A stretch of DNA of 64,000 nt, from contig NC_086247.1 in the NCBI RefSeq assembly GCF_021018805.1, positions 118,393,094 to 118,457,093 on the forward strand, read 5' to 3'. The notes under the pieces are model-generated. The model saw only the letters and a list, made by a program, of their open reading frames with translations. It had not been told where the DNA came from and did not search any database. The position numbers and the translations under genes were made by a program. Positions 27,204 through 38,500 of the stretch are shown here, piece by piece. The number at the start of each line of letters is the position of its first letter. Position 1 is the first letter of the stretch. Origin of the DNA: Prinia subflava. Lineage: Eukaryota; Chordata; Aves; Passeriformes; Cisticolidae.

Positions 27204-28120
27204 TGTCTTGGTTTAAGACAATTATATGGGGTGGACAGTCCAAAATTAGTTAGCTCCTCTTTGAACCACTCCCTTTTCACCAATAAGGAGAATGTGAGAA
27301 GATACAAGTAAAAAAATATCAGTTTACTAAAAACAAAACAGCAACAATCAACCTAACAGTAATAAACACTAAATACAATGTTGCTGAATCCCATGGACTC
27401 CTGGGAACAAATTAAAACAAGAAAGTGGAGAAGGCCCTTCTCAGTATGATGGCCTACTAAAAGACAAAGACAACATGGCAGAGAAGTCTCACTCCACTGA
27501 ACCTTCGCCCAGGTTCAAAAACCGGGAACAGAAAAACCAGGAAGAAGAGCTTACAAAGCAGTTCTGGTAGCAGCTGGGGTGCCAGCTCGATCTGGGGCAG
27601 CTCTGAACCTGCAGTCAGTTCCTTTGTTCCTTTTGGGCCAGCTAGACCCAGCTGGTGTCAGTGCTGCAGTTCTGGGTTGCTTCTGCATTGCAGTGGAAAG
27701 AAAAATGGATTTGCTGGGCACTGAAACTCACAGGCCTGGCCCTGACAGCTCTGGATCCAGAGATGGGGGTTGCCCCAAGTAACTGTTGCCAAAAAGTTGT
27801 TGCCAAATTTGCTCCAAAACAGTTTAGGATTGTGGAATGCAGTTTCTCGGAGACCTGTGCCAGGCAAATTCCCATGGAGAGAAAGAAAAGAAGGCATCTG
27901 CCTCTCTTTGTCCTCACCCCAGGCAACCCTCTTGGCAGCACAGTGAGAAATAAGAACTCCATGTTTCTGTTGCCTGTCTCTTACTGGGACCCCGGGCCAG
28001 CCTCCTCATCGAACCCAGGATAAAACACCCTGGTTCTGCTTAAGGTTTCCAGGTCTTGAAGTGATAATTTTAAGCAGGTTGGCATAGAAAACGTATGGAA
28101 TACAATACACCTTTTTTTTC

Positions 28121-28185
<65 letters not shown>

Positions 28186-28194
28186 CTCAGAACA
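27204..28194 (-). mobile_element. ERV LTR related to the 35.5 and 49.5 kb copies
   Basis: Starts TGTCTTGGTTTAAG on the + strand and shares the ACCAATAAGGAGAA-like block and the following AGTTTACTAA motif with the intron 4 copy. The right border is uncertain. One candidate is CA at 28194, where TATAT follows and TATAC precedes the left end; on that reading the T-rich tract at 28,111-28,180 lies inside the element. The interior (27,550-28,020) is GC-richer and has only short spurious reading frames. Confidence 0.45.
28111..28180. repeat. T-rich simple repeat (T runs broken by single C)
   Basis: About 70 bases of T interrupted every 9-15 bases by one C. It directly precedes a perfect hairpin. 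Confidence 0.9.
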
Positions 28195-28217
28195 TATATA
28201 ACTTCTATATATGTTCT
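28189..28217. repeat. Perfect 12-bp inverted repeat with 5-nt loop
   Basis: The arms AGAACATATATA and TATATATGTTCT flank the loop ACTTC. It lies 8 bases after a 70-nt T-rich tract. Confidence 0.85.
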
Positions 28218-30287
28218 GTATATACTTCTACACTGGAAAATTTGATGCTGATCTTTAGGAACAAAGGCTAGGCAGGTTCTTTACAAGGAAGCCGAGAGAA
28301 ATACAGAAACATGTGTAATGTTGCCCTCCTGAGAGTGTGAATAAGTGGAATATGATAGCTAAATGATAAAGCACCACTGACTTGGACTATTACAACAGTC
28401 TGAGAGAGACTTTAAACAATTTGTGCACATAACATTACATTTTAATCTTTTAGAGAGCTGAGGGGATGTGAAATACAGGAAAATAAAATTAAATCTTGCC
28501 ACAATTTGTCAGTATATTCATGATTACAAATTTGTGTCTGCTCTAACACTTTCACAGGTTTGCAAAGATATCACTTTAAATATTGTAGCATTGAAAATAT
28601 GCTACTTTGTAGCTGGAAAATTTGGGTTGTATTTGATCAATGTTTTAATATTTTCTGTGATAACACTTTGACTTTTACTTCATGTACTGGTTAGCTCTTG
28701 TTTTGCAAGGCATTTTGTAAATAGTTTTCTATGGGAACTTTTAAAAATCAGGTATGTCAAATGTCACAATGACAGCAGGAAGAGGAACCAGACTGATGGA
28801 CTGCTACAAGAATTAGGGTCAGTAAGGTAAACTATTAATTTCTTAATATTGTGAGAAGTTCAAAACTGGGCCTCTAGCAGTCCTTATTTTTGTCATGCAG
28901 GAACCATAATCAAAGGAATTATTGACTAACATGCATGTAACATAATCATGTCAAGTTGAGCCTGATAAAAGCAATTCAACTGTAGGTGTAAGTATGCAAA
29001 ATGATTAATCACAATTAAGTCAAATGCAATTAAAAAATGAATATTTACCAATTGTGGAGTCTTCTGCAAGGTTAATAGGTTGAGGATTTTCAGTATTAGG
29101 AAGTCAACTGAAGACAAGATTGTAAGGCTAAGTGCTTATTTCAAGTCCATGATTTATTAAGCTTTTGGAATCCAGATAGTCTTTTTTTCCTCAGAAGAGC
29201 TCTTGGCGTTTAACAAGTTCTCATATCAAAAGCCTTACTGATCTCCAAGTCATCAGCTTACCAGAAGTGACAGCTTATGACAAAGATGTGGGCAGCTCCT
29301 CAATTAAAAAGACATCAGAATCACAATTAGATAGTTATTTTTCTTGTAAAAGCATTTCATACCCTTCCTATTGACCTGTCATGGGGCACTGGCTGAGATC
29401 ACAGCCTAAAGACTGGGTTCAGAACTCCTTTGATGTCTAGCAAAAGCTGAAAAATAATATTATTGAAATATTTCATCACCAGAACTTTTAAAATCATTTC
29501 ATAATTCCCAAGTTGATAAGGTCATTGCAATGTAAAGACATTGACATCAATATGAATAAAATTCTCCCATATAGGCACAGTCCCACATAAAACCATCCAG
29601 TGACTTCTAGTCATTTGAATTTTATGAGACAGAACAAAGAAGACAAATTAGCGCAAACACACTTTGATTGCAAATGAAAATACCACTTAACACTGCAACA
29701 GTTCAAAGAGCACAAATATTGAGTAAGTGGTACAACAGATTAAAAGTCTTCATATCTCCCATGAGGTACACATATGAGCTAGAAAAATATGAATGTTTCA
29801 ATTATTATACTGCATAATACTTTTCACCCTAAGCCTTCGTGTTCATGCATTTTGTTTAAAAAATTGATGAAACACAAAAAAGGGGGATTTGTTTATTCAA
29901 TGTTCTTTTGTTTTGATTCTTGTAGTATCACATGCTAAACCCACACAGATACAGATCCCTTTCTCAGCTACACTATTACTGGTCAAAGCCATGGACTTTC
30001 ACTGAAGCTGGTGAAATTATAATGGTTTAAGTGTTGAACGACTGCCAGAACCCCAGTACTTAGTTGCCTAACTTCTAACTCAGGTAATTTTCCCATTAAA
30101 TTAAGGGAAAGAATAGCCCAGCTAAAGTGTAAAAAATCAGGCCCATAATCATGATGCCAGAGAAAAGTTTAAAGTTCAGATTTTGTGCTGTGAAATAACC
30201 TTATATGAAGGATAAATGCTCTAATTCCATGATGAGCCATAACTCATCTTACACTGATGTAAGAGACGGCTGCAATACCTTAGAAGG

Positions 30288-30670
30288 TGTCAAAAACTCA
30301 TGAAATGTCCCACTATTTCATCAGCCAGGGGACATACAGAAGGTGTTTCCACCTAGCTCAGCATAACACAAATCCCATGGACCAGGTTTTTCCTGGATTT
30401 TTTCCCTCCACTACTCAAGGGATACCATCAACAACCACCACTTCTACAAAATTCCAATCACTGAGAAGGCCAGAACAAGAGAGCCAACAGGATGTCATTG
30501 GAATCTCTGTAGTGATGATACTTTTTCTACTTAATCTGTTTCTCTTTCATTCTCTTTGTCTCCCCCTCCCTCTCTCTTTTCCCTCCTCTCTCTGCCTCAC
30601 ATTTCCTGTTAAATAAAAATCTGTACTACTGACTTCAGCATATTGTCTCATTTGCACCTTAACTCCAAAA
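30288..30670 (+). mobile_element. LTR-like element (tentative)
   Basis: Starts near TGTCAAAAACTC. It has a pyrimidine-rich tract at about 30,540-30,600 followed by AATAAA at 30612-30617 and a short U5-like tail. This layout is seen in several bird LTR families. Borders and target duplication are not established. Confidence 0.35.
30540..30600. repeat. CT-rich polypyrimidine tract
   Basis: About 60 bases almost wholly C and T on the + strand, just before an AATAAA. Confidence 0.8.
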
Positions 30671-31277
30671 GAGGCATCTCTCTAATAATTTTAATAATCA
30701 GATTTTAACATTATTTTCACTCACATACAGTCTATTCCCGTGTTCTTAACAGACACAATATTGAACGCAGTCCCTGAGCTTGTCTTCCATATGCTAAATG
30801 AAGCTGCTTTAAAATTAGACCTTGACCAGAAATTTTCTTCTTGAATACTTTCAGAAAATAGCATCTGATTTGAGAACACTCATTTGTCACAGATTTGATT
30901 TACAGTTAGAAAAGTAGCTCCTATGCAGGGTTAAAGGAGTGAATGGATTTAAGTGAGTTGGAAATGTGTGGAAAGAGAGCTTCAATACATTTGGAAAAGC
31001 TGACAAAAACTACATCTAACAAATAAACTGTGTCTGAAGATACAGAGAGAAAACCACTGTCACTTTTTTTTAATCTTCCTTAATTATGAATAATTAAAAA
31101 CAGGCATAGCATCTGTGCAAGAGAGGATTGTTGCAGTCCAACTCAGATTCTACATGTAAAATTTCAGTTTCACAGAACCCACCAGGGAAAATACTCAACA
31201 AAGTTGAATATAAAATTTAGACGAAAATCTACGTCCTCTTATTTGAGGAAGGCTGTGATTATTCAGGAACCATAACA

Positions 31278-31550
31278 TCACAGAATCACTGTATTGTTAT
31301 GTTGGAAGGGAATTTTGGAGATCATCAGTCCAACCCCTTTGTCAAGGCAGGGCCACCTAGCGCAGGATTTACAGGAAAGCATCCAAGTGGGTTTTGAATG
31401 TCTCCAGAGAAGGAGACTCCCCAACGTCTCTGAGCAGCTTGTTCCAGTGCTCTGCCACTCTCAATGTAAAGACATTTTTCCTCATGTTGAGGTGGAACTT
31501 CCTCTGTTTCAGTTTATACCCTTATTTGTATCAGAACTTCTAGTAGTGCA
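31278..31550 (-). mobile_element. CR1 LINE 3' fragment
   Basis: The + strand opens with TCACAGAATCACTGTATTG, then GTTGGAAGGGAATTTTGGAG and a CCAACGTCTCTGAGCAGCTT block. These are the antisense CR1 3'UTR landmarks in order. The reading frame over it is non-functional. Confidence 0.7.
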
Positions 31551-32434
31551 TATATTTTAGCAAGACTGCATTTAAAGTAAAAAACCCATAAGTGCCAGTT
31601 AAAGAAAAGACTCAATTTCCTAATTAGCGCCATCATTTTTCTGGTGTTTTAATAGGTGTTGATTTAGATAAACCATCTGTGTTGCTGATCTGCATTTTAC
31701 AGAATCAAATAAACTGAAATAGTATGGGTTTCATTGCAACGGCAAGAGTTGCTCCAAACACAACATGGCATTTGGATTTTCCTCACATTCTTAAATTAAC
31801 TTGGCTAAGAGCTATCCTGTAATATAAGAATTTCACCACTCCAGTAATCTGGCATAGCTGCACTCCTTATGACAACGCAGGACATTAACACGTTCTTTCT
31901 GGACACCACCTGCATAAACAACACTGACAGACTACCCTGTTTAGGGGTTGTCAAAACATTGTGACAGCAAGATTTGGTAATCTAGAAGTGGCATCGTAAT
32001 TAAGATGGGCTCAAGTTCTACTGAAGACATAAAATTCACTTTTTTTCATAAAATGAAATATGAAAAATTTGAAGTGAAAAATGAGTTACTTTGCTCATAA
32101 AGTGAGCAAAGTAGAAATTAGATTTCGTGCCCATTTTCAACTTGTTAGCCAATTAGACTGGAGTTCTGAAAAATCATTCTTCCTCTACTTAGATCATGCA
32201 GGTTAAAAACACACTTTTAATTTAATGAAGAAGAAGAAATTTACTCAGCTTAATGGCTTAAATATGAACTACTCTAGACAAGAAATTAATTCAAAGTGGA
32301 ATACCTATTCTATTTACAGTTAATCAGTATTAGAGTATCAGTCAAAAGCACTCCCAGTGTAGACACACTAGGTTTAGACATCACTCCAATAAAAACTATC
32401 ATTCCCAGAAGGAATGAAGGAATGTCATAAGAAC

Positions 32435-32437
<3 letters not shown>

Positions 32438-32476
<39 letters not shown>
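32438..32476. repeat. T39 homopolymer
   Basis: 39 consecutive T in AT-rich intergenic DNA. Confidence 0.9.
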
Positions 32477-32479
<3 letters not shown>

Positions 32480-34461
32480 GAGAGGAATAGGTGTTACAAG
32501 GGAAATCTCAGGAAATCTCCAGAGTAGACACCTGTTATAAAAATGAGGTGCTTCAGCTTCATCATTTGAAAACAGTAGTGAAACACATCTAGCAGTTTAA
32601 AATCAGCTCAATATCTCTAAATGATAACAGAAATAAAAATTTATTCTGTTTCAGTAAATCACAAATAGAAAGAAGTTCTTGACTAAAGAGGTAAGGGTAG
32701 GTCAAATTCTTGTAGTTCTACTTTAATTAAGGCCAAAGAAACTTAATTTTTCCATGGACTACATACCATGCAAGGGTCAAAAATATTTAATGCTGAGCAT
32801 CTGCCAGCTATTCCTTTCCATTTCACATTAAAATCAAGTGTAACTTTATTATAGACAACTCTAGAATATTCATCATCATAGTAAGTATAGCAACTACACG
32901 TAGACAGATATTAATTTCTGCCACAGAAATAGTATTTTAACATGCAAAAAGAACATAATTGAATGTGCATTTTTATTCTTGGAAGCTGATTTCAGCTCAC
33001 TAAGTTTTTTATGGACATTTGCAGATCCCCTTGCTCTACTGTAGAGTACATAATGTAGATATCAAGTCGATGCACCAAGGCAATGCAGTAAAGTAACAGG
33101 TGCAGTTTTTATCACAAGTGGTACATTTATTGTTATTCAAATTGAACCATGTGAATGCTAAATTTCTCATTTTTACTTTCCTGTCTGATTATTAGCCTTT
33201 TAGGTCCCCAAAAATATGAAGTACATGCACAGTAAAAGCTTGACATCCACCCAGAAATCTATGCCAAAGTATTTTTATTAAATGTCATACTTCTAAAATC
33301 AATTATTTCTGGAGGCTTGATTTAGAACACTTGGTTTTTGCATAAAACTTTTCTAATTTCTGGTTGCTAAAAAATGCTTAAAATGCAAATCCAAAGCACT
33401 GGAAGATAAGAAAGCAGACTAGACCAACAAGAAATGTGTATCTTTCTCAAGTGTCCAATTTTTAAGCCATACAATTATTATTTTTGACCTAAACTATGAT
33501 CTTGGAATGCTTGAGATGACAATGTTATAAAAAACGTGACACGGGATCACTACTAAGATACCTGGAATTGCTTCTAAAGCCCAGTCACATGCAAGAATCA
33601 GAGTAACAGAACTCTCTGGATGACAAGAAGTCGTATCCAGCAGTGAACACATGTGACCTCTCAGGATACTTACTGCAGATCCCACAGTAGGGCAGAAGTT
33701 ACCAAGCTAACTGTAAGCAGCTTGGTTTGGAACTAGAGGCAGTTTAGCTTCAGCAACCCATAACTATTTAGATGTATGGAAACCGTATGCATGCAGAAAT
33801 GTTCACTGGGGCTGTCAGAACCATGACTGATGGAATGGCAGAGTCCTCACTTCTACAGGCTCATGTATAAGCTTGCCAAGCAGTGGGAAATACCAGAGAC
33901 TTGTGAGTATTGCCAAATCACTAAACTTTTCCCTTGAGTTTTATGGAGTTCAGCTTCCTTTAAACAGTCTCCTTTGAACTGCAAATCATGGTCCTTAACT
34001 TCACCATTTCTCTCTTCCAAGTGCAGCAGTAACGATTTAAAGCCCTGTATCCACGTGGTTAGATCATTTCTCCTCCTGCAATTTGAACTAACTCAGCCAT
34101 CTCTATACATCTGTTATGTAGGGGCACAGAATGAAACTAAATTGGATCCATGATTCAAGGATCATTCAACAGAGGTCTTTAGATATGGTCTTCAGAACTG
34201 TTACAAGTTTCCATAAAAGACATAGAAGAGTAATTTAAAAAATCACAGAAAAGATTCCACTGTGGCAAAGTAAATGAAAAGGGGAAAGAAAAAGCAAATC
34301 TCCCAAAGTCTTGCTCTCACAATTACCTATTACTTCCTCTCCCATCTTTCTTTAACCAAGACTGAAAAACCACCTCATTAATAAGAAAATTTAAGTGTAT
34401 CAGGCTTGTTTTTAAAGAAATAAACAGAAGATTTGTGAGGATGGACAACAGCATGTGTGGG

Positions 34462-35545
34462 TGTCCTAGTTACAGAGGTAAGAGGCGGAGTTTAGTGTTA
34501 GGGGTGACCCAAAATCATATATTCCATATCTTCTCTACATCAACCCACGCAAGATAGTTTAGTGACTCTCTAATGCTCGGAGTCAGAACTTCTGTGTTCT
34601 GTGTTTCTGAGCTCAGGGCAGGGCAGGTGTGCTGGATCCCTTCGAAAACAGGAAACAGAGAGGCAGTCCCTTCACTGCTGCCACCTGCCATTTGCCGAGG
34701 AAGACGCAGTGCGCTGCTCTTTCATGGGTGCACTATGGACAGAAAGCCGGCTGAGCTGCTCCAGCCCCCCGGCAGCACTGAGTCCTTTGGGATAAAACCA
34801 ATTTTTCCCCGGTTTTGTTTTTCGGCTGCTCTCCACTGTTTTGTTTGTTCGGGGACGAGGGAGTTTGTTGTCTTGGAATCGGGTTGTTGCCGTGCTGTTT
34901 CCTTTGTTCTCTCTCTCAGCTGCACGGCCCAGAGAGACGATGGTCTCACACTGTGGGCCTGACATTGGTCTGAATTTAGGCTTCAGGCTCTGCCAGTGTC
35001 TGTGTGAAAGGCAAGTGAGTAACTTTAGCCTGAGAAATCTAAAGGAGGAATTCAAACAAACCTTGGGAAGTGAGAAACCATCCGCAGGTGGTGTTTTTCC
35101 AGCATGTTTACTGGAAAGAAATGTTTACAAAAGGGTGTAGGTGCTGAATAACCAATCATGTTCTTTGTACCAAACTACTCTATAAAAGTAGAATTTAGAA
35201 GAATAAAGTTTGCTCTCATTTTTACCATCATGGAGAGCCATGTTGTTATTGCTGTGCCATCTGAAAACCATAACGACACCACATTGTGTCTGTGTTCCCT
35301 GGGAAAACTAGCAGGATCTCCTCCGGTATCATGGGTGGGGGTTGAACTGTTTGCCTTTGTATTTCTTGGTTATTGCTGTTTTCTCTTTGCAACCTTTTTT
35401 TTTTTTCTTTTTCTTTTTTTAAATTTTTTCCACTTATATCTCTTCACATTTGTCTCTCCTTATTGGTAGAGGGGAGAGGTCAAAAACCCTGGGGAGGTAG
35501 TTTATCTTGGAGTCCCCACCCCATAAATGGTCTTAAACTAAGACA
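34462..35545 (+). mobile_element. ERV LTR, interrupted by a second LTR
   Basis: Begins TGTCCTAG at 34462 and ends AAACTAAGACA at 35545. The flanks GTGGG and GAGGG match at 4 of 5 bases. Its last 130 bases resemble the reverse complement of the starts of the elements at 27,204 and 49,536: the CTCCTTATTGGT block and the TTAAAC-AAGACA end. The excess length over the roughly 780-bp intron 4 copy is close to the nested element at 35001-35285. The 5' end is uncertain. Confidence 0.5.
35001..35285 (+). mobile_element. Compact LTR nested inside the 34.5-35.5 kb LTR
   Basis: Shows LTR promoter order: CCAAT at 35152-35156, TATAAAAG at 35181-35188 and AATAAA at 35202-35207. Direct repeats GTGTCTGTGT occur at 34996-35005 and 35286-35295, so a 5-bp target duplication (GTGTC) around a TG-starting element is possible. 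The 3' end reads CACATT instead of ending in CA, so the exact border is unsure. Confidence 0.5.
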
Positions 35546-38500
35546 GAGGGCAAACAAGGGAAGATTCCAGTGATGTTAACAATAACACAATACAGAATAT
35601 ATTTTCTCTCAGAATAGATATTTTTGTCATTACTCTGCTGAGGTGTGAATCTGGAGTAATTACATTCTTATCAGGAAACACCTAATGATATGATGTAAAC
35701 AACATTTTTCAGCTACTACTAAGTCAGTTCTGAAACCCTACCATTCAGGTATGCAAAGAACTGGAGTTTTTCAAAGTGTGATGAAATTATTATATTGCTC
35801 ATATTCACATACTTCTTTCTGTCTATCAGCTCTACAGCAAAAATGGCAACTTAAATGCCTGTTAAAATTTAATTGGTTTTTACTATTTTTCTTCTTTCAA
35901 AAGTAGGGAAGGAATACACGACAGGTGACAATTCCACCTGTATCAAGTTCTTTAAATCTCTCTCCCACCCCCACTTCTTGAAACAATTTCATAGTAAGTT
36001 TGAATATATAGCATTTCCTTGAACAAATCAAAAAAGTGTCTAAGACATCTTATGTTTCATGACCTTTTGTAGCTAGCCCTGAATAAAATTCTGACATTCT
36101 TACTTGATTTAATGTCAAATCCCCAATTCAGTGCCTTTTTACCACTTCTTGGTTTGAGGTGTTATTTTCACCAGCCTGGACAGTTTTCAGTGTATGCTTT
36201 TGCAGCTCAGTCTTCATTTTATGTTCAATTCTAATGTTACAAGGAGCTATTTAAGAAAATGTGTCAAGCACAGTACAATTTAGTTATACTGAATGATTGG
36301 TATCAGGCCTAAACACCTGAATTAGCTCAGCCTGGTACCAGCCTAGTAGTCAAGCCCATTGCCCAAGGCATTATTTCTCAGCACCCATGGCTGTGACCTC
36401 CACCTACCTGTATAGTTCTGTTCAATCTACTGTGGTAGCCATGAGGGGGTCCATGTTTTGAAAAACTGTAACACAACAAAATGAAGAACACTCAGATTCT
36501 GACAGAAAATTCCTAATTTCAAGCAGATTGCTCAGTTCCAGTTAAGAAGTCAAGGATTGCCAGTGCTGTGGAGGACACAAAAGAAGTGGCATAAACTTCA
36601 ATTCAGACAATTCAAAAGTTTTAGACAAGGAAGAGTTTTCCGAGCAGGTAACTGATGCTTCCACAAATAAAGAAATAACCAGTTCATTTTGGAAACAAGA
36701 CAATAAGGTCTTTGTTTCTTTTCTCCCTTGACAAAAAACATTTCTTGACATTTGCTAAGTCCACTGCCACACCAACAGAGCGCACCAGTCACAAGGCATG
36801 ATATAAATATCCTTGACATCAGTCCTATTCAGGAAGGAAAGAAAATATCAAAAGCAGGCAATAAAATAGAGAGTTTCTTTCTTTAGAGAAAAATAATTAA
36901 ATTGTGGGCACATTTTATATAGAAAGGCACAGAAGTATTGGAAACCTGGTTTGTTTTCCCACACTCATACAATTCCAACAATGTATCTATAACCATCTAT
37001 TAACATACTAATCTATGAAATTACCTCACTCAAGAAATGTCGTTGTAGCAATGAAAGTTGACAGTGAGAAAATTTACTCCAGAACATTCAATATTATCTA
37101 TAGTAACTTTGTTAATTGAAGCATGTAAAGGTTTAAGTTGCTATTTATTTTTAAAATAAAATCAAGAACCTAAACTTAGAAACAGGAAAGGGCTACTCAT
37201 GTGATCTAAAATCAGAAAGCACAACACATTGACTAATTGTTTTTTAATTTTTCTTCTATTTTTTTCCCCCACCAATATATTACAAAATTTTTGAAAGAAA
37301 AAAAAAATCATCATTAAGATTTCTTGCAAAAGCTCTAAATGAAAGATGGGCTGATTTACCAGTAGTTTAGTATCCTATATATACATCTAGATCCAAATAT
37401 ACATTCCAGCAAAGACATTGCAAATGAAACTCAGTCAAAAGTTAATTAAGGCTTTTATACACATGGAACTGTTCCTGATTAATTCCACATGGGTCATTCT
37501 TAAAACAGAAGTGCCTCATTCCATTTTGGTTAAAACAAACTGGTTTGTTCAGGAATGAGTCACTCATCAATGCCATAAATCAGAATCATTCCTACACTAT
37601 TTTAATTACTTGTGGCCAAATGGGATGAACCACCCCCCACCCCAATCAGTAGGCTTAATTCCTAAATTTAGAGGTCTATCTGTAAAGATCTCCTTTTAAG
37701 CTCATCTTAAATTAGGAATCTGATCAAAAATATTAATAATTTTACTTTTTAAAATAGATACAGAAAAAAAAAGAAAAAACATACTTGTGCAAAGACACTC
37801 AAGCTGTAAGTTTCAGAAGAATGGCTTTTAGGTGTCAGGCCTTGCAAATGTCTCTCTCCTCTCACTTCCTAAACGATTTGATTCTTGAGGGTCAGAACAG
37901 TTTCACAGTCCACAATAGTTGCCTGTCGAAGACACATCAGAAGAGGAGACAGACTCATCAGAAAATGGAGACAGAACCTCTTTCCCTCTTTCTCATGCAA
38001 CAAAGGAAGTCGATGCCATAGCAGCAGCCCCACATGATTATCAGTCAATATATGCATACATACATAGACAAACACAGTCTATGTCTTGACACAAAGAATG
38101 GAATGAAGCCTCCAGGAGCGAGAAAGCAAGACAATGAAAGTGTCCCTGTAGAGGTTTTTCAGGAAGGTTTTCAGACAGCTATGACTAATACTGTGGATAA
38201 CACAGTAGTATCACCACCTCATATTTTTGCCTAACATCTATCTAGACTGACTATACTTTTATTTGTAAGATTTGTACATAGCCCACTCTCAGTGTTTATC
38301 ATTCCTCCTCTTTGTTTCCTTTGATTCAAACATTTTTGAATGCTTGAGAAGTACTTTTGGCTGCCTTTTCTAATGACTAACCACCAAATCATACTGTTAT
38401 CCTGTGGAGGATAGTAAAGAAAGGATTTGCACTTATATTTTTATAACCCCTTACACATTAGCTTTGTGAGAAATACCTCACAATGATAACCTTTATGGAG

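Larger units (their letters stand above)
28218..34461. other. AT-rich intergenic stretch
   Basis: Contains the tentative LTR at 30,288, a CR1 fragment at 31,278 and the T39 tract. No exon is supported. Confidence 0.55.
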
